NCBI GenBank assembly: GCA_049841135.1 | Contig: JASGHK010000007.1 | Location: 310,001 to 374,000, forward strand | DNA length: 64,000 nucleotides | Direction: 5' to 3' | From: JACRCT01 sp049841135 | GTDB taxonomy: Bacteria; Myxococcota; Myxococcia; Myxococcales; UBA5297 | In this document: positions 40,171 to 49,621 of the stretch, piece by piece | How positions within the stretch are numbered: the stretch's first letter is position 1 | Layout of the letters: each line of letters opens with the position of its first letter | Notes under the pieces: model-generated | The model's database searches: none | What the model saw: the letters and a program-made list of their open reading frames with translations, nothing else | What the model was told of the DNA's origin: nothing | Translations under genes and position numbers: made by a program

Positions 40171-43100
40171 ATGGCTTCGAACGCGGTCAGCCCTCCCCCC
40201 TGCCCCCTCCCAAACTGCGGGAGGGGGTTCGCTTCTGCTCCTTCCGATCTTGGTCGGACCTCTTCGCCTGGCTCTGGGTGGGGGCAGGCCTCCGTGCCTG
40301 CTTCTCTGCTGGCCTTGCTGCTCATCCTTGCTTCTTGTGACTGCGGCGGCGGACCCTCGGTCCGCGATGCGGGCTACCTCCCCGACGACGCTTCGGCGCA
40401 GGTCTCGGACGCCTCCGCGGACTTCGACGCTGGCGAGGAAGACGTCGGGACCAAGAAGCCTGACTCCGGCTTGCACGAGGTGAAGATCAAGAGTGTGCTG
40501 CCTAGCCGCGGGCTGCTCACCGGCAACGTCAGCGTGACCATCGAGGGCGGCGGCTTCTACCAGGGCTTCGCGGAAGGCGCGACCGAGGCCAAGAAGCAGA
40601 CGCGCGTGAAGTTCGGCGCGAACGAGGTCGCCTCCTTCGACATCATCGACGACGACACCATGGAGGTGATCGCGCCGCCCAACCCGGCCGGAGCCGCGGA
40701 CGTCGTCATCACCAACCCCAACGGCACCGCGACCTGCAAGGGCTGCTTCACCTACTTCCAGGACCTGATCTTCAACTCGATCAGTCCCGCACGCGGCTCG
40801 ATTCGAGGGTGGGCTGAAGGTCGAGCTCAAGGGCGACGCCTTCACCGACGACCTCACGGTGCTCATCGGCGGCAAGGCCTGCCAGAAGCTGACCGTGGTC
40901 GATCCGCAGACTGCGCGGGTCACCGTACCGCCGGGCGATGTCGTGGGCCCGGTCGACGTCCGCGCCTTCAACAAGAACGGCGTCGGCGAGATCCGCCGCG
41001 GCTTCACCTACTTCGAGCCGTTGCGAATCGACCACGCCGAGCCCGCCTGGGGTCCGCTGGCGGGGGGCGGCACGGTGAAGCTCGTCGGCATGTCCTTCAC
41101 GGGCGCGACCAGGGTCCTCTTCGGCACGGCCGAGGCCAGCTTCACGGTCGTCGACGACGGTGACATCGACGCCATCGCTCCGGCGTCGGCGAGCGTGGGT
41201 GCGGTGGACCTCGTGGTCGAAACGTCGACCGGCACGGCGACGCGCGCGGACGGCTACATCTACGTCGACCTCACCGCGACCGACTTGGGCCTCGCGGGTG
41301 TCTGGCCGACGCATGGGCCTGCCGCCGGCGGGAACGCGCTGACCATCGTCGGCGCTGGCTTCGATGCCGCGACGACCTTCCAGATCGACGGAACGGCCGC
41401 CGCCGTGGTCACGGTGGACGCAAACGTGGCAGTCATCACGGTGCCGCCAGGAGCCGCCAACCAATGGGTGGACGTCGTGGCGGTCGGAACGGCGACGCAG
41501 ACGACGCTGGCCAAGGGCTACCACTACAACTTGGAGCTCGATTCGCTGGCGCCTGTCTCGGGCAAGGCCGAAGGCGGCGAGGCGGTCGTGCTCACGGGCG
41601 CGGGGTTCGTCGACGGGCTCGAGGTCACCTTCGGCGCGTTGCCAGCGACAGGAATCACGATCAGCAGCGACGCGCAGATCGCCGCGGTCACGCCGCCCGG
41701 CTCAGGGGCGACCGACGTTCGTGTTCGCGACCCTGCCGACAGGGACAACGAGGCGGTGCTGAAGAAGGGCTTCGCCTACACCGAGAAGCTCTTCATTGGC
41801 CGCGTCAGTCCCGACAACGGCGCCATCGCCGGCGGGACCTACGTCACGGTCCTGGGCACCGGCTTCGGGCCCGGGCTCTCGGTGCTCTTTGGCGGAGCGC
41901 TGCTCAAGGACCAGCGGATCGTCGATGCGCACACCGTCGTCGGGCACACCCCGCCCGGCCGCGTCGGTGCGGCGGACGTCAAAGTGCAGATCGGTGCTTC
42001 CAGCGACGTCTCGCTCGGCGCCTTCAGCTACTTCGACCCCACCAGCGGCGGCGGCGGCAGCACGGGCGGCCCGCTCAACGGCACCCTCAACGTCACGGTC
42101 CTGCAGTCCTCGTGGCTGCACTACGGCCAGCCGCTGCCCGGAGCGACGGTCATGCTCGGCAGCGACCCGACGACCCTCTTCCAGGGCAAGACGGACCGCC
42201 TCGGCCAGATCACCTTCAGCGACCCGCAGCTAATGAAGTCGCAGACGGTGACGATCTCCAAGGACGGCTTCCAGACGCTGACCATCGCCTCGCAGGAGTC
42301 GCAGAACCTCACGGTCTATCTGTCGAGCACCACCGGCGACGGCTCGCCGCCCGACATGCCGGAGCCCGGCGGCAGCACCGGCCCCGCGGTCATCGCCGGC
42401 CACGTGACGGGCTTCAAGCTCCCGCGGCCGCTCGCCTCGCACGAGCGAGCCTGGGCCGAGGTCTGGGTCGCCAACACCAGCCTCTACAACACCCCGCCCT
42501 TCGGCTACCGCGCGACTCCCGACCAGCGCGACGCGCGGGGCGAGCGCTGGAAGATCACCGCCGACGGCGGCGCCTTCTCCGTCTACACCAGCGCCGGCTT
42601 GCGGGCCGTCTATGCGGTCTACGGCATCTATGACCTCCAGAAGGACCTCTTCACGCCGTACCTGCTGGGCGTCCGCCGGGGCGTCAACGCAGAATCCCAA
42701 CCGGCCGCAGGTGGGCAAGGACATCGTGCTCGACGTGCACCTCGACCAGACCTTCCCGGTCCACTTCGAGGAGCCGCCGCTGAGCCTCGTCAGCTTCAGC
42801 ATGGCGCGCACGACGGTCTACGGCTGGCTGGAGCTCGGTGCCGAGGGCGTCATCCCGCTGGGCTCGGTCGACACGACGGACGAGGACGTCGACTTCGGGT
42901 CGATGCCGCACCTGGACGGCAGCGACCTGCTCTTCCTGGCCTTCTCTCGCGACTCGGACACCTCGCCGACGAGCTACGCCTTCCGCAAGCAGCTGGGCGA
43001 CCTGACCAAGGGGCTCACCATCGGGCCGATGCTGCCGCTGCCGCGCATCGAGAAGCCGGTGGACTGGTTCGACGGGACCATCTCCTGGCGCATGGTCGCC

Positions 43101-43404
43101 AACCCCGACGTGGACCTGACCCGGCTGAGCGTCTCCAAGATTGGCCCGAGCGGCTATGGCTCGGTGTGGAGCGTCATCATGCCCGGCGCGACGCGCTCGG
43201 CGACGATGCCGCAGAACCTCTACGACCAGCTCGTCGCAGGCGGAATGCGGGGCGACCAGAATCGTCATTTCGCTGTCCTTCTCGCGCGCCGCGCGCTTCG
43301 ACTGGGCCCACTGGAGCTACTCGTCCCTGGGCAGTGACACCTGGACCATCTGGGCCGACGCGGACACCAACGTCCCGCTCTTCCCGCCGGAGCCGTCGCC
43401 GTGA
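40171..43404 (+). pseudogene. Multi-IPT/TIG lipoprotein, three frameshifts
   Basis: Deleting one base each at about 40802 (CGATTCGAG for CGATCGAG), 42693 (GCAGAATCCC for GCAGATCCC) and 43260 (CCAGAATCGTC for CCAGATCGTC) gives 1076 residues. A lipobox is seen in LLALLLILASCDC. The N-terminal 40 residues come from a dispersed hairpin repeat, and a GTG at about 40291 may be the original start. At least six IPT/TIG immunoglobulin-like domains follow (IKSVLPSRGLLTGNVSVTIE; GTYVTVLGTGFGPGLSVLFG). A carboxypeptidase-regulatory-like segment (LPGATVMLGSDPTTLFQGKT) and a C-terminal beta-rich domain complete it. It is likely an extended adhesin. The unbroken domain pattern across all three sites argues against long-term decay. 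Confidence 0.82.
40189..40239. repeat. GGGAGGGGG hairpin repeat, copy 2, in lipoprotein 5' end
   Basis: CCCTCCCCCCTGCCCCCTCC followed by CAAACTGCGGGAGGGGG is nearly identical to the reverse complement of 15314-15364 in mfd. Here it encodes part of an atypical N-terminus (PPPCPLPNCGRGF) before the lipoprotein signal. Confidence 0.85.
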
Positions 43405-43421
43405 GGCAGGCACACCCGACC

Positions 43422-44621
43422 ATGCGATCCCACCTCTTCTTCCTGCTCCCTCTCGCCGCTGCGGCGCTGGCGCTGTTCGCGGCGTGCCCCAACGACAAGA
43501 AGCTCGTCAGCGGCTGTCGCGTCGACTCCGACTGCGGCGACCCTGCGGTGTACCGTTGCGACGTCGAGACCGCGCAGTGCCTGTGCAAGACCAATGCGGC
43601 CTGCAAGGAGGGTGAGTTCTGCAACAGCCAGGGCTACTGCCAGGCCCACGTCGGCTGCTACGAGACCCGCGACTGTCCCAACGGATTCTTCTGTGACCCG
43701 ACGACCAGCACGTGCCTCGCCAGCGGTCGCTGCGCGTCCGACCTGCACTGTCCGCTCGGGCAGCTCTGTGACAAGTCGACCTCGACGTGCAAGCCCGGTT
43801 GCCGGGCGCACGGCGATTGCGATGCGACCGGGCGGCAGGCATGCGTCTGCCAGGTCGCGGCGAGCGATGCGGGCCCAGCGGGCGAGGCGCTCTGCAGCTG
43901 CCAGGGAACGACCGACGAGGAGCGCGCCCAGTGCGCCATCGGCCGCTGCGCGAGCCAGGTCTGCGCCGACAACTCCTGGTGCGGCTACGGCGAGGTCTGT
44001 CGCGCTCCGGCGGAGGGCGGACTGCCCAAGTGCCAGAGCGACTACGACAACGACCTGCGGCCCTACTGCTCCAACTGCGTCTACGCGCCCGGCCAGGACA
44101 GCTGCGGCAAGGGCGCAAACTTCTGCCTCTACTCGACCTACACCGGCCGGACGTACTGCGGCGTCGACTGCTCCGACGGCCAGGAGTGCGCGCAGGGCTA
44201 CGACTGCAGCGACGTCATCGTCGTCTGGACGCGTACCCAGTGCACCGCCACCGACCAGTGCATGTCGCCCGATCACCGCACCCAGCTGCCGTGCAACACC
44301 GACGAGGACTGCCCCAATCACGGCATGTGCGGCCACGACCCCGGGATGCCCATCGGCTACTGCTATGGGCGGTGCACCTTCCACGAGGGCGCCAGCCAGA
44401 GCTTCTGCAGCTGCGTCGCCGACGAGGATTGCGCGCAGGACATCTGCGTGGCGGAGACGAGGACCTGCTCCATCAGCAAGCGGCCCTGCGATCCCAACGG
44501 GAGCGGGTGCAAGAAGGTCCGCTGTGTGGACTTCGGCGACAAGGGCGGCTGCCTCATCGGGCAGAACTGCAAGCCGCTCGAGGGTCTGACCTGCTCGGAC
44601 GTGGGGCCGCAGGGCGAGTGA
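43422..44621 (+). CDS. Cysteine-rich Dickkopf-like lipoprotein
   Basis: The protein has 399 residues from ATG 43422. A GTG at 43401 that overlaps the previous stop is an alternative. The signal LAAAALALFAAC gives Cys22 as lipid site. The rest is packed with cysteines in repeated x-C-x4-5-C patterns (CRVDSDCGDPAVYRC, CKTNAACKEGEFC, CYETRDCPNGFFC), like Dickkopf N-terminal Cys-rich repeats. No enzyme motif is seen. The protein is probably disulfide-bonded and surface-exposed. Its stop overlaps the next start by one base (TGATG). Confidence 0.82.
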   Translation: MRSHLFFLLPLAAAALALFAACPNDKKLVSGCRVDSDCGDPAVYRCDVETAQCLCKTNAACKEGEFCNSQGYCQAHVGCYETRDCPNGFFCDPTTSTCLASGRCASDLHCPLGQLCDKSTSTCKPGCRAHGDCDATGRQACVCQVAASDAGPAGEALCSCQGTTDEERAQCAIGRCASQVCADNSWCGYGEVCRAPAEGGLPKCQSDYDNDLRPYCSNCVYAPGQDSCGKGANFCLYSTYTGRTYCGVDCSDGQECAQGYDCSDVIVVWTRTQCTATDQCMSPDHRTQLPCNTDEDCPNHGMCGHDPGMPIGYCYGRCTFHEGASQSFCSCVADEDCAQDICVAETRTCSISKRPCDPNGSGCKKVRCVDFGDKGGCLIGQNCKPLEGLTCSDVGPQGE

Positions 44622-45052
44622 TGCCCATCCCGTTCGACCAGATCCTGCTGAGATACCTGCGCCAGATGCCGAGCTTTACCGAGCCTGCGGCGGGAACGCC
44701 GCTCTCGGTCTTCGTCGCGACCACCACCTGGGACGAGGAGCGAGTTCTCGGCTGGTATCGCTGTGCTCCGCCTTTCGACCGCGACCTCGTGGTGTTCAGC
44801 AACGAAGCGCTCTACACCGTCGGCGCAGAGAACGTTCGCGTCGCTTGGGGAGAAGTCGTGCGCTGCGAGCTCGAGCGGCCATGGTCGAAGGCAGGCGTCA
44901 GAGTGGAGACCACGACGGGAAAGCACGTGGTCGCTTCCGGCCCCTTGCCCGGGGCGGCGGGGGTGGCGGGGAGCAGCGATATCTTCAATCTGATGGCGGT
45001 GATCCAGAGAGCTCGCGCGTGCTACGGAGCTGAGAAGACGCGAGCGAAGTAG
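44621..45052 (+). CDS. Small protein coupled to lipoprotein operon
   Basis: The protein has 143 residues with ATG at 44621 in a TGATG overlap. No signal peptide is present. The core (RDLVVFSNEALYTVGAENV, VAWGEVVRCELER, VRVETTTGKHVVASGP) has alternating beta-strands like a PH-like/YokE-type bacterial PH domain. It ends the lipoprotein operon, so a cytoplasmic helper or regulatory role is possible, but this is an inference from position. Confidence 0.65.
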   Translation: MPIPFDQILLRYLRQMPSFTEPAAGTPLSVFVATTTWDEERVLGWYRCAPPFDRDLVVFSNEALYTVGAENVRVAWGEVVRCELERPWSKAGVRVETTTGKHVVASGPLPGAAGVAGSSDIFNLMAVIQRARACYGAEKTRAK

Positions 45053-45068
45053 GAAAAGGGGCGCCGCG

Positions 45069-45557
45069 ATGTTCTTCTGCTACACCGACGGCTCTTGCAA
45101 GTCCGGCAACGAGGGCGCCCCGGGCGGCTGGGGCTTCTGCATCAAGAAGCCCGACGGCACGACGCTCGAGGGCCACGGCGCCGCGACCAAGACGCTCTCT
45201 AAGGTCATGGAGATCACTGCCGTCGCCGAAGCGCTCGCGGCGCTGCCGGAAGGCGCCGAGGCCACCGTCTTCTCCGATTCGCAGTCGCTGGTCGAGAGCT
45301 GCAAGCGCAAGCTCGACGCCTGGAAGCGCCAGGAAGGCCTCGGCAAGGTCGATCCGGAGATCGTCGAGAACGTCCGACGCATCGCGTCGCTGGCGGTGGA
45401 GAAGCGGCTGAGCCTCACTTGGCAGTGGATCCGCGGGCACCATGGCAACGCCGGCAACGAGCGCGCCGACGAGCTCGCGACGCAGGGCGCCCGCGAGGCC
45501 AAAGCCGCCCTGCAGGCAGAGGAAGAGGCGGCGAGGAAGAAGGCCGGCAACGGCTAG
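45069..45557 (+). CDS. rnhA: Ribonuclease HI
   Basis: The protein has 162 residues with ATG at 45069. RNase HI cuts the RNA strand of RNA-DNA hybrids. Catalytic acidic residues are in FFCYTDGSC (first Asp), MEITAVAEAL (Glu), VFSDSQSLVE (Asp) and the last Asp in HHGNAGNERADELA, which also contains the mobile His. A 20-residue Ala/Glu-rich basic tail (AALQAEEEAARKKAGNG) extends beyond the fold. It lies 16 bp after the preceding gene. Confidence 0.95.
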   Translation: MFFCYTDGSCKSGNEGAPGGWGFCIKKPDGTTLEGHGAATKTLSKVMEITAVAEALAALPEGAEATVFSDSQSLVESCKRKLDAWKRQEGLGKVDPEIVENVRRIASLAVEKRLSLTWQWIRGHHGNAGNERADELATQGAREAKAALQAEEEAARKKAGNG

Positions 45558-45623
45558 CTCCCGGAAGGAATTCCCTGGCGAGCTCCTAGGTTGACTGCCC
45601 GACGCCGCACTTCCGGGGTCGGG

Positions 45624-47018
45624 ATGACGCCAAGGCGAAGGCCCAGCATCAAGCGCTCCATCTTCGGCGTGGTGACCGCACTGGCGCTCCTCGCCACGAC
45701 GGTCGCCGCCGCCTTCGCCTACCTCACCGCGGCGCTGCGCGGCTCGAGCGAGGCCATCGAGTCCTCCGCCGAGAGCGTCAAGGTCGTCGAGGAGACGCAG
45801 CGCGACCTGCTGCTGCACGAGCTCTCGAGCGATCCGAGGACGCGCGCGCAGCTCGTCGCAGCGATGCACGCCGGGTTCTCGGCGGCCGCCCAGTACGTCG
45901 GGAGCGAGGCCGAGGCGCGCTCGCTGGAAGGCGCCCGCCAGAGCGTCATCGCCTACCTCGGCGCGCCGGACGACCCCGCTCGGGCGGCGGCGTTCAAGCA
46001 GGCGTACCGCGCAATCGGCAAGCTGGTGGACGTCAACGTGGCCGATGCCCGCGCCGAGCAGGCGCGCGCCGCCCACTACTCGCACCTCGCGACCCGGCTG
46101 GGCGTCGCCAACGCGGTGCTGCTCGCGGCGATGGTGGTGGCCGTGGCCTGGTGGCTCGAGCGCCGTGCTTTCCGGCCGGTCCTCGCGCTGGCCGCCGCCA
46201 TCGAGCGCTTCAAGGCCGGGGACCGCGACGCACGGGCGCCCACCCTCGGGCCCATCGAGCTCTCGGAGATGGCCCGCCGCTTCAACGACCTCGCAGATTC
46301 GCAGGCGCACCAGCGGGAGCAGCAGATGGCGTTCCTCGCCGGCATCGCCCACGACCTGCGCAACCCGCTCTCGGCCCTCAAGTGCTCGCGTGGCGTGGTC
46401 CACCCCGACAAGCCGCTGCCTGCGGAGCCGGTCATCCGCAAGGCCTTCGAGCTGGTACAGCGCCAGGCCGACCGGATGGAGCGCCTGGTCTCCGACTTCC
46501 TGGACACCGCTCGCATCGAAGCCGGCCAGCTCAAGCTCGAGAAGACGCCGTGCGACCTCCGGGAGACCGCTCGCTCCGTCTGTGCGCTCTACGAGAACGC
46601 CGACGCTCGGCACCCGGTCCTGCTCGAAGCGCCGGAGGAGCCGCTGATCGTCGAGTGCGATGGCCAGCGCATCGAGCAGGTCCTGGGCAACCTCGTCAGC
46701 AACGCCATCAAGTACTCACCCGATGGCGGCGCGGTGCACCTGCGCCTGCGGCGGGATGAGGTGGAGATCGAGCTCAGCGTCAGCGACCACGGCGTCGGCA
46801 TCGCGGAGGAGGATCGGGAGCGCGTCTTCGAGCCCTTCCAGCGCACCGGTCACCAGCGGAGCAGCATCCCGGGCATGGGACTGGGCCTGTTCGTCGTCCG
46901 GCGCATCGTCGAAGGACACGGCGGGCGGATCGGCGTCGAGAGCCGGCCTGGTGAGGGCACGACATTCACCCTGCGCCTGCCGGCGGTCGGCCTCGCCGTC
47001 GCGCCGGAGCGCGGTTAG
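45624..47018 (+). CDS. Membrane sensor histidine kinase
   Basis: The protein has 464 residues with ATG at 45624 (a TTG at 45591 is possible). Membrane helices lie at about 14-36 and 165-187 and flank a helical periplasmic sensor of about 125 residues. A HAMP domain follows. HisKA has the phospho-acceptor His in LAGIAHDLRNPLSALK. The HATPase has N-box GNLVSNAIKYSPDGG, G1 DHGVGIAEEDRERVFEPF and G2 GMGLGLFVVRRIVEGHGG. No response regulator is adjacent, so it is an orphan kinase. It is close to the SRPBCC gene that follows (8 bp). Confidence 0.93.
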   Translation: MTPRRRPSIKRSIFGVVTALALLATTVAAAFAYLTAALRGSSEAIESSAESVKVVEETQRDLLLHELSSDPRTRAQLVAAMHAGFSAAAQYVGSEAEARSLEGARQSVIAYLGAPDDPARAAAFKQAYRAIGKLVDVNVADARAEQARAAHYSHLATRLGVANAVLLAAMVVAVAWWLERRAFRPVLALAAAIERFKAGDRDARAPTLGPIELSEMARRFNDLADSQAHQREQQMAFLAGIAHDLRNPLSALKCSRGVVHPDKPLPAEPVIRKAFELVQRQADRMERLVSDFLDTARIEAGQLKLEKTPCDLRETARSVCALYENADARHPVLLEAPEEPLIVECDGQRIEQVLGNLVSNAIKYSPDGGAVHLRLRRDEVEIELSVSDHGVGIAEEDRERVFEPFQRTGHQRSSIPGMGLGLFVVRRIVEGHGGRIGVESRPGEGTTFTLRLPAVGLAVAPERG

Positions 47019-47026
47019 ACAAGGGC

Positions 47027-47524
47027 ATGCGCTATTCCCTTCGTGCCGAGGACCTCTCCTTTCCGGAGCGAGCCGACGTCCGGCTCGACTTCCACCACCG
47101 CATCGCCCGGTCGCCGGCGGACGTCTTCGCCATCCTCGCCGCGCACGAGCAGTGGCCGCGCTGGTTCAGGGACCTGCGAAAGGTCGAGGCCGTAGGGCCG
47201 GACGGGCAGGGCGTCGGCGCGCGGCGGCGGGTGTGGCTCGGCCCGCTCCAGCTCGAGGAGCGCTTCATTGCCTGGGAGCCCGGAGCGCGCTTCTCGTTCA
47301 CCATGGTCGGCGCCAACGTGCCGGGTCTCGCGGCGATGCTCGAGGACTGGAGGCTCTCGCCGGCCGACGGCGGAGCGGCGTGCGAGGTCGACTACACGGT
47401 CGCGCTGGATCTACCCGGGCCGCTGCGGTCCGCGCGCCGGGCGCTGCCGGTGCCGCTGCGCTGGATGCTGGGGCGGGCGCTGCCGGGCCTTGCCCGCTAC
47501 GCCGTTGGCGCGCGCGTTCCCTAA
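47027..47524 (+). CDS. SRPBCC (START-like) family protein
   Basis: The protein has 165 residues with ATG at 47027. The N-terminal RLDFHHRIARSPADVFAILAAHEQWPRWFRD, in two parts, is the classical start of polyketide cyclase/dehydrase (SRPBCC) proteins. RVWLGPLQLEERFIAWEPG and the final amphipathic helix complete the ligand-binding fold. It likely binds a hydrophobic ligand; no enzymatic residue is evident. Follows the histidine kinase by 8 bp. Confidence 0.82.
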   Translation: MRYSLRAEDLSFPERADVRLDFHHRIARSPADVFAILAAHEQWPRWFRDLRKVEAVGPDGQGVGARRRVWLGPLQLEERFIAWEPGARFSFTMVGANVPGLAAMLEDWRLSPADGGAACEVDYTVALDLPGPLRSARRALPVPLRWMLGRALPGLARYAVGARVP

Positions 47525-47582
47525 CCTCGCTTCCGGCGACCGTGTTCCCTCCGCAGGGCTCGAAGAGAATACGGAGACATCG

Positions 47583-47732
47583 ATGAAGCGCCTGCTCTTG
47601 GTCCTGCTGGCGGCGGTCGGCCTTTCGGGATGCATCATCCACCCTATCCGCCCGCCGCTTCCCCCAGGCGTGCCTCGTCCGGGACACGGTCATCATCACC
47701 ACCACCACAGCGTCGTCGTGAACGTTCGGTAG
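47583..47732 (+). CDS. Mini-lipoprotein with natural polyhistidine tail
   Basis: The protein has 49 residues with ATG at 47583, preceded by GGAGA. A lipoprotein signal (LLLVLLAAVGLSGC) puts the lipid Cys at residue 17. The mature part is only about 33 residues: IIHPIRPPLPPGVPRPG, then GHHHHHHS and VVVNVR. Such a short His-rich lipoprotein could bind Ni, Zn or Cu at the membrane surface, but no metal-related gene is nearby. Confidence 0.7.
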   Translation: MKRLLLVLLAAVGLSGCIIHPIRPPLPPGVPRPGHGHHHHHHSVVVNVR

Positions 47733-47923
47733 CGCAGACAGCCTCAGCCGTTCGCCCACAGTGCAGGTGAGCGCGAAGCGCCTTGGAGCCGTCTCTCAAC
47801 TCCGCCAGCGCTTCGCGCCGTGACGTGTAGTGCCCGGCCTTCGCGCACCTCCGCGCCGGGGTCGGGCAGCCGTCTGGAAAAGAGAATCTGAGGCGCGCTG
47901 TCTAGGTTCGGGGGAACGGGCGC

Positions 47924-48430
47924 TCAGACGCGGGCTTGCGGCGTGGGCGGCTTGTAGGCGGCCTGGAACGCCTCGATCGCAGTCTTGGTGCGCGGGACGT
48001 CCAACGCCTTGAGCACGGTGGGGGCGGTGGCGCTGATCCACTCCACGGCGTCGCTCAGCTTGGAGAAGACCTTCTTCGGGTACGCCGACTGCGACAGCAG
48101 GTTGAGCGTGACCAGCGAGGCGCGGATGGCGCCCGCGCGGAAGCCCGAGCCGATGACGACGTAGGCCAGCGCCGAGACACGGTCGCCTCGCCCCTTGCCC
48201 TTCATGGACTGGGAGATGGCCGCGCGCGTCTTGTCGTCGGGTGGCGGATTCGAGGAGTCGATGACCACGATGATTCCCCACTTCGCGCCGGGGTTGGCGT
48301 CGAAGCGCCGCACCAGCACGTCGTCGAGCAGCTTGGCCGCGGAGATCGTCGCGGTCGACTCGTACTGGAGCAGGAAGATCGACCCGCTCAACCCGACCCG
48401 CACCGAATCCTTGTGAACCAACTCTTCCAT
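47924..48430 (-). CDS. Unknown cytoplasmic protein
   Basis: The protein has 168 residues with ATG at 48430-48428. There is no signal peptide. The sequence begins MEELVHKDSVRVGLSGSIFL; later segments (WGIIVVIDSSNPPPDD, LAYVVIGSGFRAGAIR) suggest alternating beta-strands and helices, as in STAS-like folds, although I cannot assign a family. The ATG follows a GGAGG-like site (CCGGAGGGCATC). It is divergent from the L,D-transpeptidase-like gene. Confidence 0.65.
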   Translation of the reverse strand: MEELVHKDSVRVGLSGSIFLLQYESTATISAAKLLDDVLVRRFDANPGAKWGIIVVIDSSNPPPDDKTRAAISQSMKGKGRGDRVSALAYVVIGSGFRAGAIRASLVTLNLLSQSAYPKKVFSKLSDAVEWISATAPTVLKALDVPRTKTAIEAFQAAYKPPTPQARV

Positions 48431-48617
48431 GATGCCCTCCGGCGTGAGCGCGCTTGGTCGAAGGATTCATGCAGGATCGAACAGGCCGGCGCAAGGCCTT
48501 CGCCACGCCGCTTGACCGATTGCCAAGCCGTGTTGCAGCCCCGGCAGAAATTTGCCTGAAAGCGCGACATTCCAGCCCTGGCCGAGGGGTTGCAGAGCGT
48601 GTCGGGAGGAGGCGTCC

Positions 48618-49343
48618 ATGCTCGATGCGATTGCGGTATCGACCCTGCTCCTGGCGGCCACGGCGCAGCCCGTGGAGCTCTTTCCCGCGGAGGTCTGCGC
48701 GAGCACCAGCGTGGGGTCCTGTGAGGCGGCGCGGGCGTTCGTGGAGAAGGCGAAGGGCGGCAAGGTGCTGGTCGCCTTCAAGGCTGCGCGGCTCCTGTAC
48801 CTGTTCCAGGACGGCAAGCCGGTGGAGCGCGAGGTCGACCTGAAGGACTACGACCCGCTCATCAAGACCTCCGTGAAGGCGCGCATCCGCTTTCCGGTGC
48901 CGATGGCCCTCTCCAAGCGCGCGGTCGGGCACAAGCTGCGGCTGGCGGATGCGCGCACGCCGGAGGGCGAGTACGAGATCTGCGGGAGCATCGCGGCGAG
49001 CGAGTACACCTACTTCCTCTCGGTGAGCTTCCCGTCCCAGAAGGACGTCGACGCGGCAGTGAAGGAGAAGCGCTTCGACGAGAAGGCGCTGGAGCGGATC
49101 AAGAAGAGCCAGCACCCCGGTGCATGTCCCGACTTCTACTCCGCGCTCGGCGGCACCATCGGCATCCATGGGGCGCCGACGAAGATGGCGAAGGACATCG
49201 CGCGACTGGAGACCGAGGATCCGAGCTCGAAGCTGGTGACGGTGAATGACTGGACGCTTGGGTGCCTGGGTGTCGAGAACCGGCACATCCGGTTCTTGGC
49301 GAAGGAAGTGCCGCTGCGGACGAAGATCCTGATCGTGCCGTGA
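48618..49343 (+). CDS. L,D-transpeptidase-like (YkuD) protein
   Basis: The protein has 241 residues with ATG at 48618 and GGAGGAGG upstream. A hydrophobic N-terminus (AIAVSTLLLAATAQ) suggests export. The C-terminal half has the YkuD pattern: GGTIGIHGAPT supplies the His, and NDWTLGCLGVEN the catalytic Cys in a T-x-G-C context. Such enzymes make or edit 3-3 peptidoglycan crosslinks or attach proteins to the wall. The segment between (FPSQKDVDAAVKEKRFDE) is typical of myxobacterial variants. It stops just before repeat A2. Confidence 0.8.
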   Translation: MLDAIAVSTLLLAATAQPVELFPAEVCASTSVGSCEAARAFVEKAKGGKVLVAFKAARLLYLFQDGKPVEREVDLKDYDPLIKTSVKARIRFPVPMALSKRAVGHKLRLADARTPEGEYEICGSIAASEYTYFLSVSFPSQKDVDAAVKEKRFDEKALERIKKSQHPGACPDFYSALGGTIGIHGAPTKMAKDIARLETEDPSSKLVTVNDWTLGCLGVENRHIRFLAKEVPLRTKILIVP

Positions 49344-49395
49344 GGGCAGCGAAGGGCGGAACGACGCGGAAGCGGAAGCAGCCGGGGCAGAAGCA

Positions 49396-49577
49396 GCCGG
49401 CGACTGAAGTCGCGCCTGAAATTGCGAAGCCCGCCTTCGCGGGCTGGATATGAAGGTGGGTCAATCGCTTCGAAGAACACCTGGCCTGGGCATCCTTGCT
49501 GGCGCCTTCGGATCTCAGTGACAACCCAGCCTGCGCAGGCAGGCTTTGCAGCGTCAGGCGCGGCTTCAGCCGCCGGC
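49396..49577. repeat. MITE/REP-like element, copy A2
   Basis: This 182-bp element begins GCCGGCGACTGAAGTCGCGC and ends GGCGCGGCTTCAGCCGCCGG. Its core (AAGGTGGGTCAATCGCTTCG) matches the core of A1 in reverse orientation. It sits between convergent genes (L,D-transpeptidase-like and chemoreceptor). Confidence 0.85.
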
Positions 49578-49621
49578 AACGCGCAATGCTCCGACTCCGC
49601 AACGTTCCGACCCCGTGACAC

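Noticed and set aside
40171..43404. Programmed ribosomal frameshifting in the IPT/TIG gene
   Set aside because: There is no slippery heptamer or pseudoknot at the breaks, and the same one-base insertion appears in unrelated genes.
47583..47732. His-tag vector contamination
   Set aside because: The hexahistidine lies inside a natural lipoprotein gene with matching GC content and its own ribosome site, and no vector sequence is nearby.
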